A stretch of 64,000 nt of DNA from Amphiura filiformis (GCF_039555335.1 NW_027305495.1:1-64000), one strand, 5' to 3'; counted from the stretch's first letter, positions 49,381 through 60,922 are shown. The notes: a model not told the origin generated them from the sequence alone. Numbers and translations: made by a program.

Positions 49381-51104
49381 GGGGCTGTGCAATAATTATG
49401 AGCCCTGGTGGTAGGGTAAAATGGGGGGGGGGCAAGAATTTTTTGGGGAGCTGAGAGGAGGGCAAGCGATTTTTGGCTTATATTCATGCCACCTTGTAAA
49501 ATAAAATGCTCTAATAAGGCTTTGGAAAACAATATGGAAACGCTTATGCAAATTTTCCTGCTTGCTGCACTCGCAACATGTATTTAGACCATTTAAGGTT
49601 TGCAAATTGGGATGGTAATCGCTGATTTCCAACCGCCGGACCGACTTCATGAATAATTAATCTGATGACGTACATAACAGGTTTTAGAGTACTAGTATCA
49701 TTATCCTGTCCACAGATTAGGCCAATTATAATTGATTCTTAGTTTCCTGTTTGCCGCCCGCGTCCAAAGTAGAGATTTGCAAAATATTTACGGTAATTAT
49801 TTTATTTATATTTTGGATTTTCTCTTTAAAAATAACTTTTAATGATGTACCATTTGCTACATTCTGACTTTGATCATATCATCTATAATGATGAATAAAC
49901 ATAGAACCTAATTGTACCATTACTTATGTATAAAATCAAACATAGTAGTAAAATAATTAAATGCATGCTCCTTGTCAAAATGGCTTGATGTAGGTTGCGA
50001 CCACTTTATTTAAAATAAAGAAAATAAAAGATAATTAATAATTAATAATTAAAAGTCGCCTCATCCCTGGTTTTCAACCATGAAACAGGAAACTAAGAAT
50101 TAATTGTGAAGGGCCTTATCAAACACATAGTCATTGATAGTGGGGATGTAAATTAACATTCTTTCAAACAAACAAACAACATGATTAACAAAAAATAAAC
50201 AAATAAATAAACAAATTAACAAACTTATAAACAAACTAATTAACAAACAAATAAATAAATAAACAAACTTATAAAAAAATAAAGAAAGAAACGTTTAAAC
50301 AAACAAGTCAACAAACTTAAAAAAATAAACTAGTAAACATAAACAAAAATAAACAAATAAACAAAATAATATAAAATAACAAATAAACAAACAATAAAAT
50401 AAACTTATAAACATATAAATTAACAAATTAACTTTTAAACAAACAAACAAAATGCAAACAAAGAAACAAAGTCATTAACAAAACATAAACAAACCAATAA
50501 ATTAACAAACTTATAAACAAATAAATAAGCAATATGATTAACAAAAAATAACAAAAAAATAAACATATTAACAAACTTATAAACAAACTAATTAACAAAC
50601 AAACAAATAAATAAACAAACTTATAAACAAATAAATAAAGAAACGTTGAAACAAACAAGTCAACAAAGTTATAACAAAATGAACAAGCAAGTAAACAAAA
50701 CAATTAACAAAAAATAACAAACAAATAAATAAAAATCAAACAAATAAACAAACCAAATATAAACAAATAATTAAAATAATTAATAAATAATAACAAACCA
50801 TTAAACATAAACAATCAAATATACCAATTGCCCATGTGGTAGTTTAATACTGCACAGAATACCCAGAACGCTTGTATGTACATGTACGTCATTTAAATAA
50901 TTATTCATAGGTCGCTCCGGCGGTTGGAAATCAGCGATTACCAATTGGGATCCAAAAATTTGGCATGTGCAAAGATTTTTTGGCAGGCTGTGAGGGGCGG
51001 AGGGGGGGGGGGCAAGTGATTTTTGGTGGACTGATGGGGGCAAGCAATTTTGGCAAACTGTTTGAAATCCCCCCCTCCCGGGCTCATAATTATTGCACAG
51101 CCCC
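49381..51104. mobile_element. PIF/Harbinger-like element with long inverted ends in GNPDA intron 1
   Basis: The ends are GGGGCTGTGCAATAATTATG and its complement, flanked by TTA at 49378-49380 and 51105-51107. Inverted similarity extends inward: the segment AATCGCTGATTTCCAACCG near 49617-49636 is mirrored near 50920-50940. Inside are a nested inverted pair (TTAGTTTCCTGTTT near 49740 and 50090) and the A-rich tract. No transposase is seen. Confidence 0.75.
50164..50820. repeat. A-rich low-complexity tract (AAAC/AAAT/TTAAC words)
   Basis: About 650 bp consist almost wholly of AAATAAAC, AAACAAAC and ACTTATAAAC words. It lies inside the Harbinger-like element at 49381-51104. The 91-residue frame on the minus strand is a low-complexity by-product. 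Confidence 0.95.
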
Positions 51105-52373
51105 TTAAGGTAACTGACATTTGATGGGTCGTGAATTCACATGCAGCTCTGTTGAGCTCCTTTAAACCACAGATCTATGTTTAAACATGAAAAACATTCA
51201 TGATTTGATATTTGTCCTTTTAAACTTTTGTGACTTTGCACATAATTACAAATACATATATTTTTATCCATGTTCATCTATGTTCATCCTTGCTCTTCAC
51301 TATGGACCACTATGGCCTCATCCCAACAGCATAGTTCACTAACTTAATTAAACAATCATAGTGCAAAATTTGACCTCAAGTTTCAGAGAATGAGTTTTTG
51401 TACCCAAATTTTCAAAGGTCATTCAATGAATGTGTAAATGTATTGTGGCTAGATAGATGAGTATGTTGTACATCCTTGCGCTTGCAGTTCTGTGATAGGC
51501 CTATAGTTAGATCACTTCACCTGATGAGTGCAGGGCAGTAAGTTCTGTACAAAACTAGGCAGTAGTGATCTTTGTATTACTTATACATGTTTTTGCCTAC
51601 ATGAGCAATCTCTGCAAGCACTCTCAAAATTTATTCCATGACAATATTTTATAATTGTTACAGCTAGCGACGGTGAAGTGAAAGGAAGAAAGAGCAGACG
51701 GAAGAACTTTATGGTAAGAAAATCAATTACTAATGTAACCCTACCTTGCAGAAATAACTATATCAAATTCATATCAAATGTATATCAAAATTGTATCAAA
51801 AACTGTTTTTACGAGTATACAGTTTTGATATAAATGATTAGTTTAACTTCAACACTACACTATTTTTCACTCACCTGAAACGTTTTCACCAGTTCCACTA
51901 GCGTCTTCATCAGATTTTAATCATTTTATCTACCACTACATATGAATATCCACTTGTATAGTTTTGATACAGTTTCAGTATATCAAAACTATATCAAAAT
52001 GTTTTTGATATGAATTTGATAGTACCAAATCATTATCAAAAGTGTATCAAGTACTTTTGTGGGTTCTGATACTATATCAAATGTGTAGCAAATTTGACTT
52101 TGAAAACATTTCTGTATCAAAATATTACCAAATTGTACTTTGAACATTTTGTTACAGAAATTGCTATATATCAAAAGTGTATCAAATTGGATGTTGACCA
52201 TCATATCAATTTGTAAGCGCTCTTTAGCAAATTCATAGTTTATTGAAATAACAACCATATGACAAAACAGGCGAAAATAACTTTTTGCACAAGATATGCA
52301 ATTTAAAGAGAATTGGCCATTGCTCATTCTAGTGACGCTAGTATATGGACAATATAAATGTGCTTTTTCATTT

Positions 52374-53037
52374 AAGGGCTGGGGTATGAACGTTTGGACA
52401 GTATTTATTTTGGGACATTAGAGCACATCAGACATATCGAATTGCATTCTGAATACGAAGAATGTCATTCTGATATCAAATAATTTTGATTTTTGAAATT
52501 AGCAATTTGATACACATTTTATGGCAAATCATTAAAAATTGATATTTTGATATTTAACAGTACTTGAAGTAAACTTTATAAATCTGATGATTTATACTTA
52601 AAGTGTATGTAGGTGGGATGAAAAGCCGACGATCAATTGAAAATTTTGACCTTTTCAGTATTGAAGATATGGATTTTTTTCCCAAAACACCCAAAAAAAA
52701 AATAGGTCTTTTGGGGAAAAATCCATATCTTCAATATAAAAGGTCAAAATTTTCAATTGACCGTCGGCTTTTCCTCCCTGCTACATACACTTTAAAATAT
52801 ATAATTAGATTTATATAATTTACATCGAGGACTGTTTTATATCAAAAATTTGAAAAATATCAAATTTTTATAATTTGTCATAAAATTTGTATTATATTGT
52901 GATTTTAAAAAATGAAAATTATTTGATATCAGAAAGACATGCTTCGTATTCAGAATGCAATTCGATAGGTCTGAGGTGCTCTCATGTCCCACAAAAAATA
53001 CTGTCGAAACGCAATAAACGCTCATTTTGGATCCCTT
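52374..53037. mobile_element. Long hairpin element with arms of about 320 bp
   Basis: The arms mirror each other over most of the length, for example TTGACCTTTTCAGTATTGAA near 52647 and its near complement near 52730, and GAATTGCATTCTGAATACGA near 52439 with its mirror near 52950. The loop is near 52690. A single-arm relative lies at 58750-59005. Confidence 0.85.
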
Positions 53038-53239
53038 AATGACATAAAATGTGACAAATATTGTAAGGAACACTTGAGATTTTGACTTTTAAAACCTACA
53101 TTTTGGTCAAAAATGTGCTTGGATAGGTAGTTTTCAACAGATTTACCACATTCGCCTTGTTATAACATCGAATTGCATTATCTGTTGACCTAATGACGAA
53201 AAGTGTTTTTAGGGAGAAGTGTTAGCTTTCGTTTGATTT

Positions 53240-53600
53240 ACCAAAATGTATCAAATTGTACTTTGAACATTTTGTTAAAGAAATGACTATATCAAAATGT
53301 ATCAAATTGTACTTTGAACATTTTGTTAAAGAAATGGGTGTATCAAAATGTATCAAATTGTACTTTGAACATTTTGTTAACGAAATAGCTATATCAAAAT
53401 GTATCAAATTGTACTTTGATAATTTTGTTAAAGAAATAGCTATATAACAATGTATCATTGTACTTGGAACATTTTGGTTAAAGAAATGGGTATATCAAAA
53501 TGTATCAAATTGTAATTTGAACATTTTATTAAAGAAATGGGTATATCAAAATGTATCAAATTGTACTTTGAAAATTTTGTTAAAGAAATGGCTATCAAAT
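53240..53600. repeat. Tandem repeat, about 52-bp unit, about 7 copies
   Basis: ATCAAAATGTATCAAATTGT followed by ACTTTGAACATTTTGTTAAAG repeats with small changes. Two 63-78 residue open frames here only reflect the unit. Related single units occur upstream at 52080-52200. Confidence 0.85.
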
Positions 53601-54415
53601 TGAACTTGAGCTAAAAAAATTGTTATGTCTCAAAGCCCACACGCACATTCATTTTTCTTAGCAAGGATTTCTATAGTAATAGGCAGGCCACACTAGGTAT
53701 GGCATGGGGTGTATGAAAAACACTTTTATAAGCTTTCCTTGCATTAGGCCTATATGGTGTAGTGTGGATTTATGAAGATGATGAATGTGCAGAACTTTGT
53801 GTGTGGGGGGATTGTGTGGGCTGCCATCACTTTCAATGGGCATGTAGCCCCAAAAAGCTATACCCCATTCCAGAAAAATCAAAGCACTAATTGTTTTAGA
53901 TTAATAAACCCAATGAAACACAGCTCAATCCAAATTATTTAAGTAACATTTCAGCATTTATTGAATGCTTAGATTTGTTCAAAAACCTTTGATTTCAGAA
54001 AACATGGCAAAAATGCATGTTTTTGGCTCTTTTTTCAAGAAATTGGTAAAATAGTTAACTTCATATCAATTTGTAGTGCTCTTTAGCAAAGTCATAGACC
54101 TAGTTCATTGAATTTACAACCGTATAACAAAACAGGCAAAATCAGTAACTTTTTGCACAAGATTTGCAATTTTAAAGAGAATTGGCCATTGCTCATTCTA
54201 ATGACACCACTGTAGTGTGCTCTTTCATTTAAAAGAATAAAATAATATTTGAAAAATATTGTAAGGAACAGTTGAGGTTTTGACTTTTAAAATCTACATT
54301 TTGGTCAAAAAGTCTGCTTGATTTCTTGATTGAGACTTAATTGAAATCAGTGTCTATTTTAAGGTTAGTCTTAACCCTGGAATTATGGAAACTTTTGGCA
54401 CTCATAACTGCTAAC

Positions 54416-54835
54416 CAGGGGCGTGGCTAGACCAATAAGATTGGGGGGGTGTAGAGCATGTTTTGCCGACGGAAATCAATTTTGCCGCCCCATCCTCAAC
54501 AGCCCAAAAAGGTTGACCCAATTTTTTTTTTTTCGCTGATTTGGAAAAGTGAAGAGCAAAAAAAAAAAAAAAAGGATTAAAAATAAAAACCTAAAACGTA
54601 GGGGCCAAAAAATTTTTTTGACAATTTTTTTTATAAATGAGTAACTACAATCACATTAACAATACCTATATTACGTATCTTACGTAACAACAGCACAATT
54701 TTGCAACACATTAACATTTTAGATGTACTCTTGCAATTTGCCGACAATCACACATAGCTTTGACTACATTTGCCGACAATCACATGGTTTTGACGACGGA
54801 TTGGGGGTGTCACACCCCCTCTAGCGACAGCCCTG
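54416..54835. mobile_element. hAT-like element with perfect 8-bp target duplication; its right part is duplicated at 47278
   Basis: CAGGGGCGTGGCTAG and CTAGCGACAGCCCTG are flanked by CTGCTAAC at 54408-54415 and 54836-54843. The right part (from 54692) and the right flank reappear at 47278-47455, but the left part does not. The exon-1 duplication therefore breaks inside this element. Confidence 0.85.
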
Positions 54836-55289
54836 CTGCTAACTAAATTATTGGTCTAAAATGTACATTTAGGATGACAGAAGCTTGACAATTCATCTGT
54901 GAGGTCAAATTTTGGTAAAAATGCTCAAAATGCTTTTCTTTTTTTTGGGGGGGGGGGGGGGGGATCAATTTCAATAAAAATGGTTGAAATTTGGTGATTG
55001 AGCTAATAAATAGGAAGGTGATAAAAGTGGTTTTCCAAGTAAAGTGTTTGGATGCGAGCCGTTAGACCAATAGGCCTATAATATAAACGCCGTGTCAGAC
55101 AAAAGTCTTTGAACATGGCAAAAGTTCGAAGTCAGCATAAACATCTAAATCCAGCAATGCTGAGGTCTTCATCAGTGCTCGGGCCCCAGTAAAAATTAGA
55201 AATACTCGGAGACTCGTTAAATAATAAATAGGAAGTTGATCAGAATAATATCTATGCATTTTTCAACAGATTTGAGTTAAGACTTCATC

Positions 55290-55413
55290 ATGCATTTAGT
55301 CATCTTAGACGATTATGACAAAACCAGTGAATGGGCAGCCAAATATGTGAGGAATCGCATCTTAGATTTCAAACCAGGTCCGGACAAATATTTTGTCCTC
55401 GGAGTTCCAACAG
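55290..55413 (+). CDS. Glucosamine-6-phosphate isomerase, coding exon 1, copy b
   Basis: This is a second copy of the first coding exon, identical over all 124 nt to copy a 7.6 kb upstream. It has its own in-frame upstream TAA, its own acceptor-like TTTTTCAACAG, and a better donor (GTATGT). Being only about 940 bp from exon 2, it is the more likely partner for splicing. Including both copies in one transcript would shift the frame (124 is not a multiple of 3), so use would have to be mutually exclusive. The duplicated block also carries UTR and intron sequence. Confidence 0.8.
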
Positions 55414-55528
55414 GTATGTTTTGACTTTCCATCATTTTATTTTGTTCATTTGTCACTCTTCCTTTCACTCTCTCGTTCTTTCTCTCTTTTTTACTCTCTC
55501 TCTCTGTCACATTCATGTCTTCTCTCTT

Positions 55529-55775
55529 CAGGTGCGGATTTAGGGGGGCGCAGCCGGCGCGCGCCCCCTCTATTTTTTGACTAGCAAAGGGCGCCGGTAA
55601 CTTAAAAATAGAAAAATTGTAAGAAATTAAAAAAAAAAGGAACAAATTCGGCCATGAACATCAAACAATGGGCCAAAACCGTTGAGTTTTCGAGGGGGTA
55701 ACCCCCTTTAACACATTTTTTTTTTTTTTTTTTAAAAGGAGCCCCCTTTATCAAAAATTCCTGGATCCGACCCTG
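55529..55775. mobile_element. hAT5-like MITE, copy 2 (opposite orientation), in the intron after exon 1b
   Basis: CAGGTGCGGATTTAGG at the left and CCTGGATCCGACCCTG at the right are flanked by CTCTT at 55524-55528 and 55776-55780. Exon-1 duplicate copy a has the uninterrupted sequence at the equivalent point (about 47927-47940), so the empty site is visible in the same window. Confidence 0.85.
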
Positions 55776-55863
55776 CTCTTTCCTTCTTATCTCTTATACT
55801 AATTGAATATAAAGCCTAAGTGGAAGGAAGAAAGAGGATGAAGAGAAAGTTGTTTTAGTGTTA

Positions 55864-56247
55864 AGTCCGATTCTTACTCCACATCGCAGCGCAATGCGAT
55901 ACTGCGATGCTTTTAAAACTTTGCAGCATCGCAATGATATTAAAATGAACATTTTAATTTCATCGCGCGATGCTGCGAGGTTTTAAAAGCATGTGGGGTC
56001 TGCATCTCCTTTTATGGTCATTTTGGCGACCTTGATTTTACAGCAGCCAATCACAAGCGTGCATGGCTGCGATATCACAGCGCGATGCTATAAAGTTGAA
56101 CAAAATCCAACTCCATCGCGGACCGAAATCTCCACCGCGTGATGAAAATTTTTACCACCAAGCTCGTTAAAACCTGGCTCAGATTTCAGTTTTTATAGCA
56201 TCGCAGCATCGCATCGTGCTGCGATGTGGAGTAAGAACTGGGCTTTA
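55864..56247. mobile_element. Inverted-repeat element with GCGATGCTGCGA-rich arms
   Basis: TTCTTACTCCACATCGCAGC at the left and its near complement GCTGCGATGTGGAGTAAGAA at the right bound about 380 bp. Internal GCGCGATGCTGCGAGG words form further hairpins. Copy a of the duplication has only the left part. Confidence 0.7.
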
Positions 56248-56354
56248 GGGCTGACATAATGCAGTTTTAAGTTCATCTCTAAACATGCTGAATGATAAAT
56301 TTTTCAATTATTTGCCTCACTTCTCGTAATTTGTACCAATATTTATTTGTTAAG

Positions 56355-56456
56355 GTCGTACTCCAAAGGGTATGTACAAGAAGCTGGTTGAATTCTACCA
56401 ACAAGGTGTGCTGTCCTTCAAGTATGTCAAGACATTTAACATGGATGAATATGTCA
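56355..56456 (+). CDS. Glucosamine-6-phosphate isomerase, exon 2
   Basis: The exon encodes residues 42-75, running from the end of the phosphate loop through TFNMDEYV. Asp72 of the family (the catalytic proton shuttle in E. coli NagB) is present in MDEY. The phosphate-loop position usually read as PTGSTP is PTGRTP here: Arg replaces Ser43. The acceptor is TTGTTAAG and the donor GTAAGT; both junctions are phase 1. The exon is well conserved and otherwise ordinary. Confidence 0.88.
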
Positions 56457-56492
56457 GTAAGTTGTAAATATTTGCAACATCTTTTAATTGAA

Positions 56493-56764
56493 CAGTGGCA
56501 TAGCTAGGGGTTGTGGAATCTGGGGCCAAGGATACATAATGCCCCCCTCCCAATTCTTGAAACAATTATGCGTGGGTCACATTAAACATTGCACAAATAC
56601 CACTAAGTAATTTTGGTTATAATGAAGTTCAGTGAATTTCAGTCTTTAACCATGACTTTCATCGCTTGGAGGGGCGCAAAAATTGATGCTGAATCGTCAA
56701 TTCGGTTCCCCCTCAAGGTAGCGTCCATGGTACGTGCCACCCTCACCCCGTCGCTACACTACTG
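56493..56764. mobile_element. hAT-like element in GNPDA intron 2
   Basis: CAGTGGCATAGCTAGG and GTCGCTACACTACTG ends are flanked by TAATTGAA (56485-56492) and CAATTGAA (56765-56772), 7 of 8 matching. It begins about 36 bp after exon 2's donor. Confidence 0.75.
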
Positions 56765-57684
56765 CAATTGAAACGATTTATAAACGTTTTTACAAAAAAA
56801 CATTTAAATGCAGAGTTATATAAAAGGTACATAAAGAGTACAAAATGTTTAAATGTTAATAGATTAAAGGTTAACAAGAAATGTCTTTAAAAAGACAACA
56901 CCATGGATGAAATTCATGTTTCGTAATTTTACATTGAAAAATGTGTGTTAAGTAGGTTTACATTTAATTTATACTTAATTTATACTAGTACAAATAAAGG
57001 GATCAATGGAAATCACATCCACCCGAGTTTCGCACCGGGGGGGGGGGGGGCACTCAACTTGAATGTTGGTAGGGGTGTGCGGCGCGGAGTGCCAAACTTT
57101 GGGAACTAAGAACTGATTTTCTGGGAAAATAGGGGCTTGAAGAACTGAAATTAGGGCCTAATTATAGGCTGTTGAGCTAAGAATTTCTAAATTATTTCCA
57201 AATTTGAGCTTAAAGAGCTACAATTGGCAGAGTTTGAGGCTCAAAGAACTGGAGCAGATCCAAATGTGGGGCTTAAGGAACTGCCGGAGAGCCTGAAAAA
57301 GGGACCCTTGACCGCCACACATACCCCTACCACCTTAACATGTGAGTGCCCCCCTCCCCCTGGGTTTCGCATCAATCCAACAATCTATATTCAGACGCCT
57401 AACTTGCTGCAGAACATTCGAACAAAATATTTTTGAAGTATTCACAAAAGATACAGGGTTCAACGAACTTTGGGTTAAGATAGTAAAACACCCATACAAC
57501 ATTCGACTAAGATACTCTATTTTGGACAAAACCCTTTTACCGGTTTGATAGCCCCAGCCGTCAGCTCCCAAAGACCCGCTGCCTCAAAATTCTGGGGGAG
57601 CATACCCACCATATATCTATGATGTGCCCCGATCAAATCCAAGTCTTTTGTTAACTTGTTATCACTTCCACATTTAATTTACAG

Positions 57685-57867
57685 ACTGTCCTAAGGATCA
57701 TCCAGAAAGCATCAATTATTTTATGTGGGATCACTTGTTCAAACATGTAGACATTCTTCCAGAGAACGTTCACATCTTTGATGGAAATGCACCGGATCTA
57801 GACAAAGAATGCAAGGAATATGAAGAAAAGATAGAAGCTGCTGGAGGAATTGAGTTGTGTATTACAG
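57685..57867 (+). CDS. Glucosamine-6-phosphate isomerase, exon 3
   Basis: The exon encodes about residues 76-136, beginning CPKDHPES after the split Asn codon and ending AGGIELCIT before a split Gly codon. It contains the conserved DHPES segment, the HIFDGNAPD loop and the helix before the active-site strand. The acceptor is AATTTACAG and the donor GTGAGT, phase 1 at both ends. There is no internal stop or frameshift. Family members usually end this strand with a small residue (LFVGG); Cys-Ile-Thr here is mildly unusual. Confidence 0.88.
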
Positions 57868-58749
57868 GTGAGTAAATGGCCCTAGGGGACACTCGACTTT
57901 GAAAGTGACGGTGATGCTGCTGGACAGCAGTATGAAACTAGGGGTCTTTCGGTGAGAGCCTAGACACCCATGAAACAGGGGGGTCTTTCAGTGAGAAGGC
58001 CAAAAAAAGGGTCTTTCCATGAGAAAGTGAGACTGGGAAAACTTTTGTGTCAAAATATAAAAGTTGATACAAAATTTTCAAAAATTCATCAAAATTTGAT
58101 ACATTTGATGAAAAATTATGAAAAAACAGGGTGAGAGATTATCAGAAATTTTCCCAACAAGTCACCAATTTTTAGCGAGTTCTACCCCCCTGATAACCAT
58201 CTCCACACTGGTGTCGACTGCAGACGACAAGTTTCAAAATGAAAAAAAAATATCTGAATTGTAAATTTTCATGAGCATATTTGGTAACAAAAATGCACTA
58301 AAATAAATACAAACAACTGGTTTTGTGGTTCCTAATTTGAGAAAAATATCTCATAACTTGGGAGTTTTGACATGTTTTATGTTGAAGCCTACGGCTAAGA
58401 GGGTATTGTGAAAAATTCAAACATTTTGCCTTTAACCGATGAATATTGTGACGGGTTGTAGTCCCAAGGGATATTCCAAATAATACAGCCGGCAGATTGG
58501 TCTATTATTTGGTGACACTTTCAAAATGACCCTCAGTACAAAAATTAGTTTGTCTAAGAAAACAGCATGCGATAGAGTATTGTAATTTTACTCCAATGAT
58601 TTTAGGTCATCTGAAGGAGTGTCTTATGGCAGCATGAGTCATTAATTTTGGTATTGGTCCAAATTTCATGAAAAATTGGTATTATTGATGGGTCCACTTT
58701 CAAATTATGAGTGGCACGCCCAGCCCCCACCCAAACCAAACTTGAGTAC

Positions 58750-59005
58750 CCCTGGGCACATCAGACACACCAAATTGCATATATGAATACAAGGGATGCC
58801 CTTCTGATATCAAATAATTTGGATTTTTTTAAATTTGCAATATAATACAAATTTTATGACAAATTACTGAAAATTGATATTTTTGACATTTAACAGTCCT
58901 CGAAGTAAACTTTGTAAATCTATAATCTATACTTAAAGTATATGTAACTAGGCTGAAAAGCTGACCATCAATTGAAAATTTTGACCTTTTGTATTGAAGA
59001 TAATA
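58750..59005 (+). mobile_element. Single-arm relative of the hairpin element at 52374
   Basis: It shares GATATCAAATAATTT, TTTAACAGTCCTCGAAGTAA and CAATTGAAAATTTTGACCTT in the same order with the left arm at 52374. The second arm is absent. It lies in GNPDA intron 3. Confidence 0.75.
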
Positions 59006-59613
59006 TAGGCCTACATGAAATTTCATAAAAGAACTAAAAATTTTAGAAAAGCAAATGCCTGCTCTCCACTATTTGCCAAAAAATGAACAGTATATCTCAT
59101 CAAAACGAATAGTAATAAGATAAAAAATAAATTGTGAGGGTAAAAATCAAGGGGAATTAATTAATCGCATGTAAATCCGGGTCGAAAATGAGTTTTACAT
59201 TACATTTCTCAAGATGGCATTTAGAGCTCCATGTTGATACGACTTTTCTTTGCAAAGTTACACCAATTTTCCAATCACTGAAAACAATATAAAACAAAAG
59301 AATTTGAACACTTTCTTTGCCAATATCTCAAAATCAATATTAGTGACATTTGACTCATTTCCCTTGACCTTGTCACAATTGAGAGTTACTATGGACCACA
59401 ATGGCCTCATCCCAATGGCATAGTTCAATAACCTCAATTAAACAATCATAGTGCAAAATTTGACCTCAAGTTTCAGAGTATGAGTTTTTGTACCCAAATT
59501 TTCAAAGGTCATTCAATGAATGAACAAATGTATTGGGGTTAAAGAACTGTGCCTTGACGGATGAGTATGTTGTGGATGGATCCTAGTAAGTGTACCCTAT
59601 TTTGATACTACAG

Positions 59614-59795
59614 GAGTTGGACCAGATGGTTACATATCTTGCAATTTACCAGGATCTAGCCTTGTGTCCAGAACACAAGTGACGAAGCTTACTTATGGTC
59701 CGGAGGCAATTGCTGCGCAATCTAGGTTCTTTAATGGAGAGGTTTCCACATTGGCATTTACTGTTGGTATGGGAACAATCATGGATGCCAGAGAG
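59614..59795 (+). CDS. Glucosamine-6-phosphate isomerase, exon 4, with substituted active site and a GC donor
   Basis: The exon encodes residues 137-197. In E. coli NagB and animal GNPDA, the motif GPDGHIAFNEPGSS carries Asp141, His143 and Glu148, which drive ring opening. Here the text is GPDGYISCNLPGSS: Asp141 is kept, but residue 143 is Tyr and residue 148 is Leu. The downstream SRF arginine and the GTIMDARE end are kept. The acceptor is TACTACAG. To join in frame to exon 5 (VMIMVTG) the exon must end at GAG (59795), followed by GCGAGT, a GC rather than GT donor. Reading on gives a stop after about 8 codons. The reading frame is intact, so the protein may be made but catalytically altered. 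Confidence 0.82.
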
Positions 59796-60483
59796 GCGAG
59801 TGGGAGGGGCACTCAAATTTAAAATGCTATTCTTTAGTTCCCCTCAAGTTAGGTAGTGACGTTGATGCTTTTTTACAGTTGCATTACAAGCGTGTGGACA
59901 AACCATGTGTGTACATGTTCTGTGCTATTAGATTTACATGTGCGATTTGATACTACGCCCAGCGAAATACGCACCTAAGTCACTACGGAACTTCAGGCGA
60001 ACCAATGTATCTTGGAGGCATCTATGTTATAGCAGGCGGGTGACACTCCTCCCGAAGCATGGTAAAATGACCCCTCCATTGTGTTTGTTCATTTGTGTAT
60101 GGAGAGCCATTATACTGGAAATACCTTTTAAAAGCATTAAATTAGTATCACCCTGCCGGCCCCATGCACTGGAAAACCAGAATTTGTTATTTAAAAAGAA
60201 ACGAAAATACAAAAAAATCCAGATCCACCTGTGTACATATAAATGGGTAGCAAAATTGGATTGCAAGTGTCTACGATCCAGTTCTGACGTCACAAGTCAA
60301 GAGTCGTCAAATCGATCAACGAACTGCATCATTCTGCTGACAAAGGTTGTAGTGTAAACAATTGAAAATTTCAGGTGAGCAACTTTATGTGTTGTGAACA
60401 AAAATTCAATTCTTTATTTAGTTACTTGTGGTTTTGTCACAAGATAAGACTTTTCTGTTTTCTGTAACTTTCATCACAAACAG

Positions 60484-60735
60484 GTAATGATTATGGTAAC
60501 CGGAGCCCGCAAATCCGTTGCGTTGTACAAAGCAGTGGAGGAAGGGGTCAATCACATGTGGCCGGTATCAGCTTTCCAACAACACCCACGAGCCATCATC
60601 ATATGTGATGAGGATGCGACGCTCGAGTTGCGTGTGAAAACGGTCAAGTATTTCAAAGATTTGATGCCTATTCACAACGAACTAGTGGCTGATTCGCATA
60701 ATATCAGTGAGGTCCATGGACAGAAAAATAAGTAA
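60484..60735 (+). CDS. Glucosamine-6-phosphate isomerase, terminal exon 5
   Basis: The exon encodes the last 83 residues, from VMIMVTGARKSVALYK through CDEDATLELRVKTVKYF to the stop TAA at 60733-60735. The lysine of the GARK motif, equivalent to the phosphate-binding lysine near position 208, is retained. The conserved EEGVNHMWPVSAFQQHP segment is present. The acceptor is CACAAACAG, phase 0. Total predicted length with one copy of exon 1 is 280 residues, within the usual size for animal GNPDA1/GNPDA2 (about 276-289). GNPDA1 and GNPDA2 orthology cannot be separated here. Confidence 0.88.
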   Translation, partial: VMIMVTGARKSVALYKAVEEGVNHMWPVSAFQQHPRAIIICDEDATLELRVKTVKYFKDLMPIHNELVADSHNISEVHGQKNK

Positions 60736-60922
60736 TATCTTCAGGCCAGCCTTGTGAAGTTCTGCATTGTTGGACAGATGCTTTGAAATGAACAAATCAT
60801 ATATCAAAATGTTCAGAAGAGTCTGAAAAATCTTTTCTATGTTGCCAAATTTGTAACCCGCATGTTCTGTTCCGTTTCCATGACAACAGTCACATTTTAA
60901 CTACAATCCTGAAAAAAAAAGT

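Larger units (their letters stand above)
54692..56097 (+). repeat. Duplicated block around GNPDA exon 1, copy b
   Basis: Partner of 47278-48247. Its left edge lies inside a hAT-like element and its right edge inside the inverted-repeat element at 55864-56247; both elements are complete only here, so this is probably the donor copy. Confidence 0.88.

Noticed and set aside
59938..60357. 139-residue open frame on the plus strand inside the last GNPDA intron
   Set aside because: No recognisable domain, no codon pattern like the neighbouring exons, and it lies between exons that join well without it.
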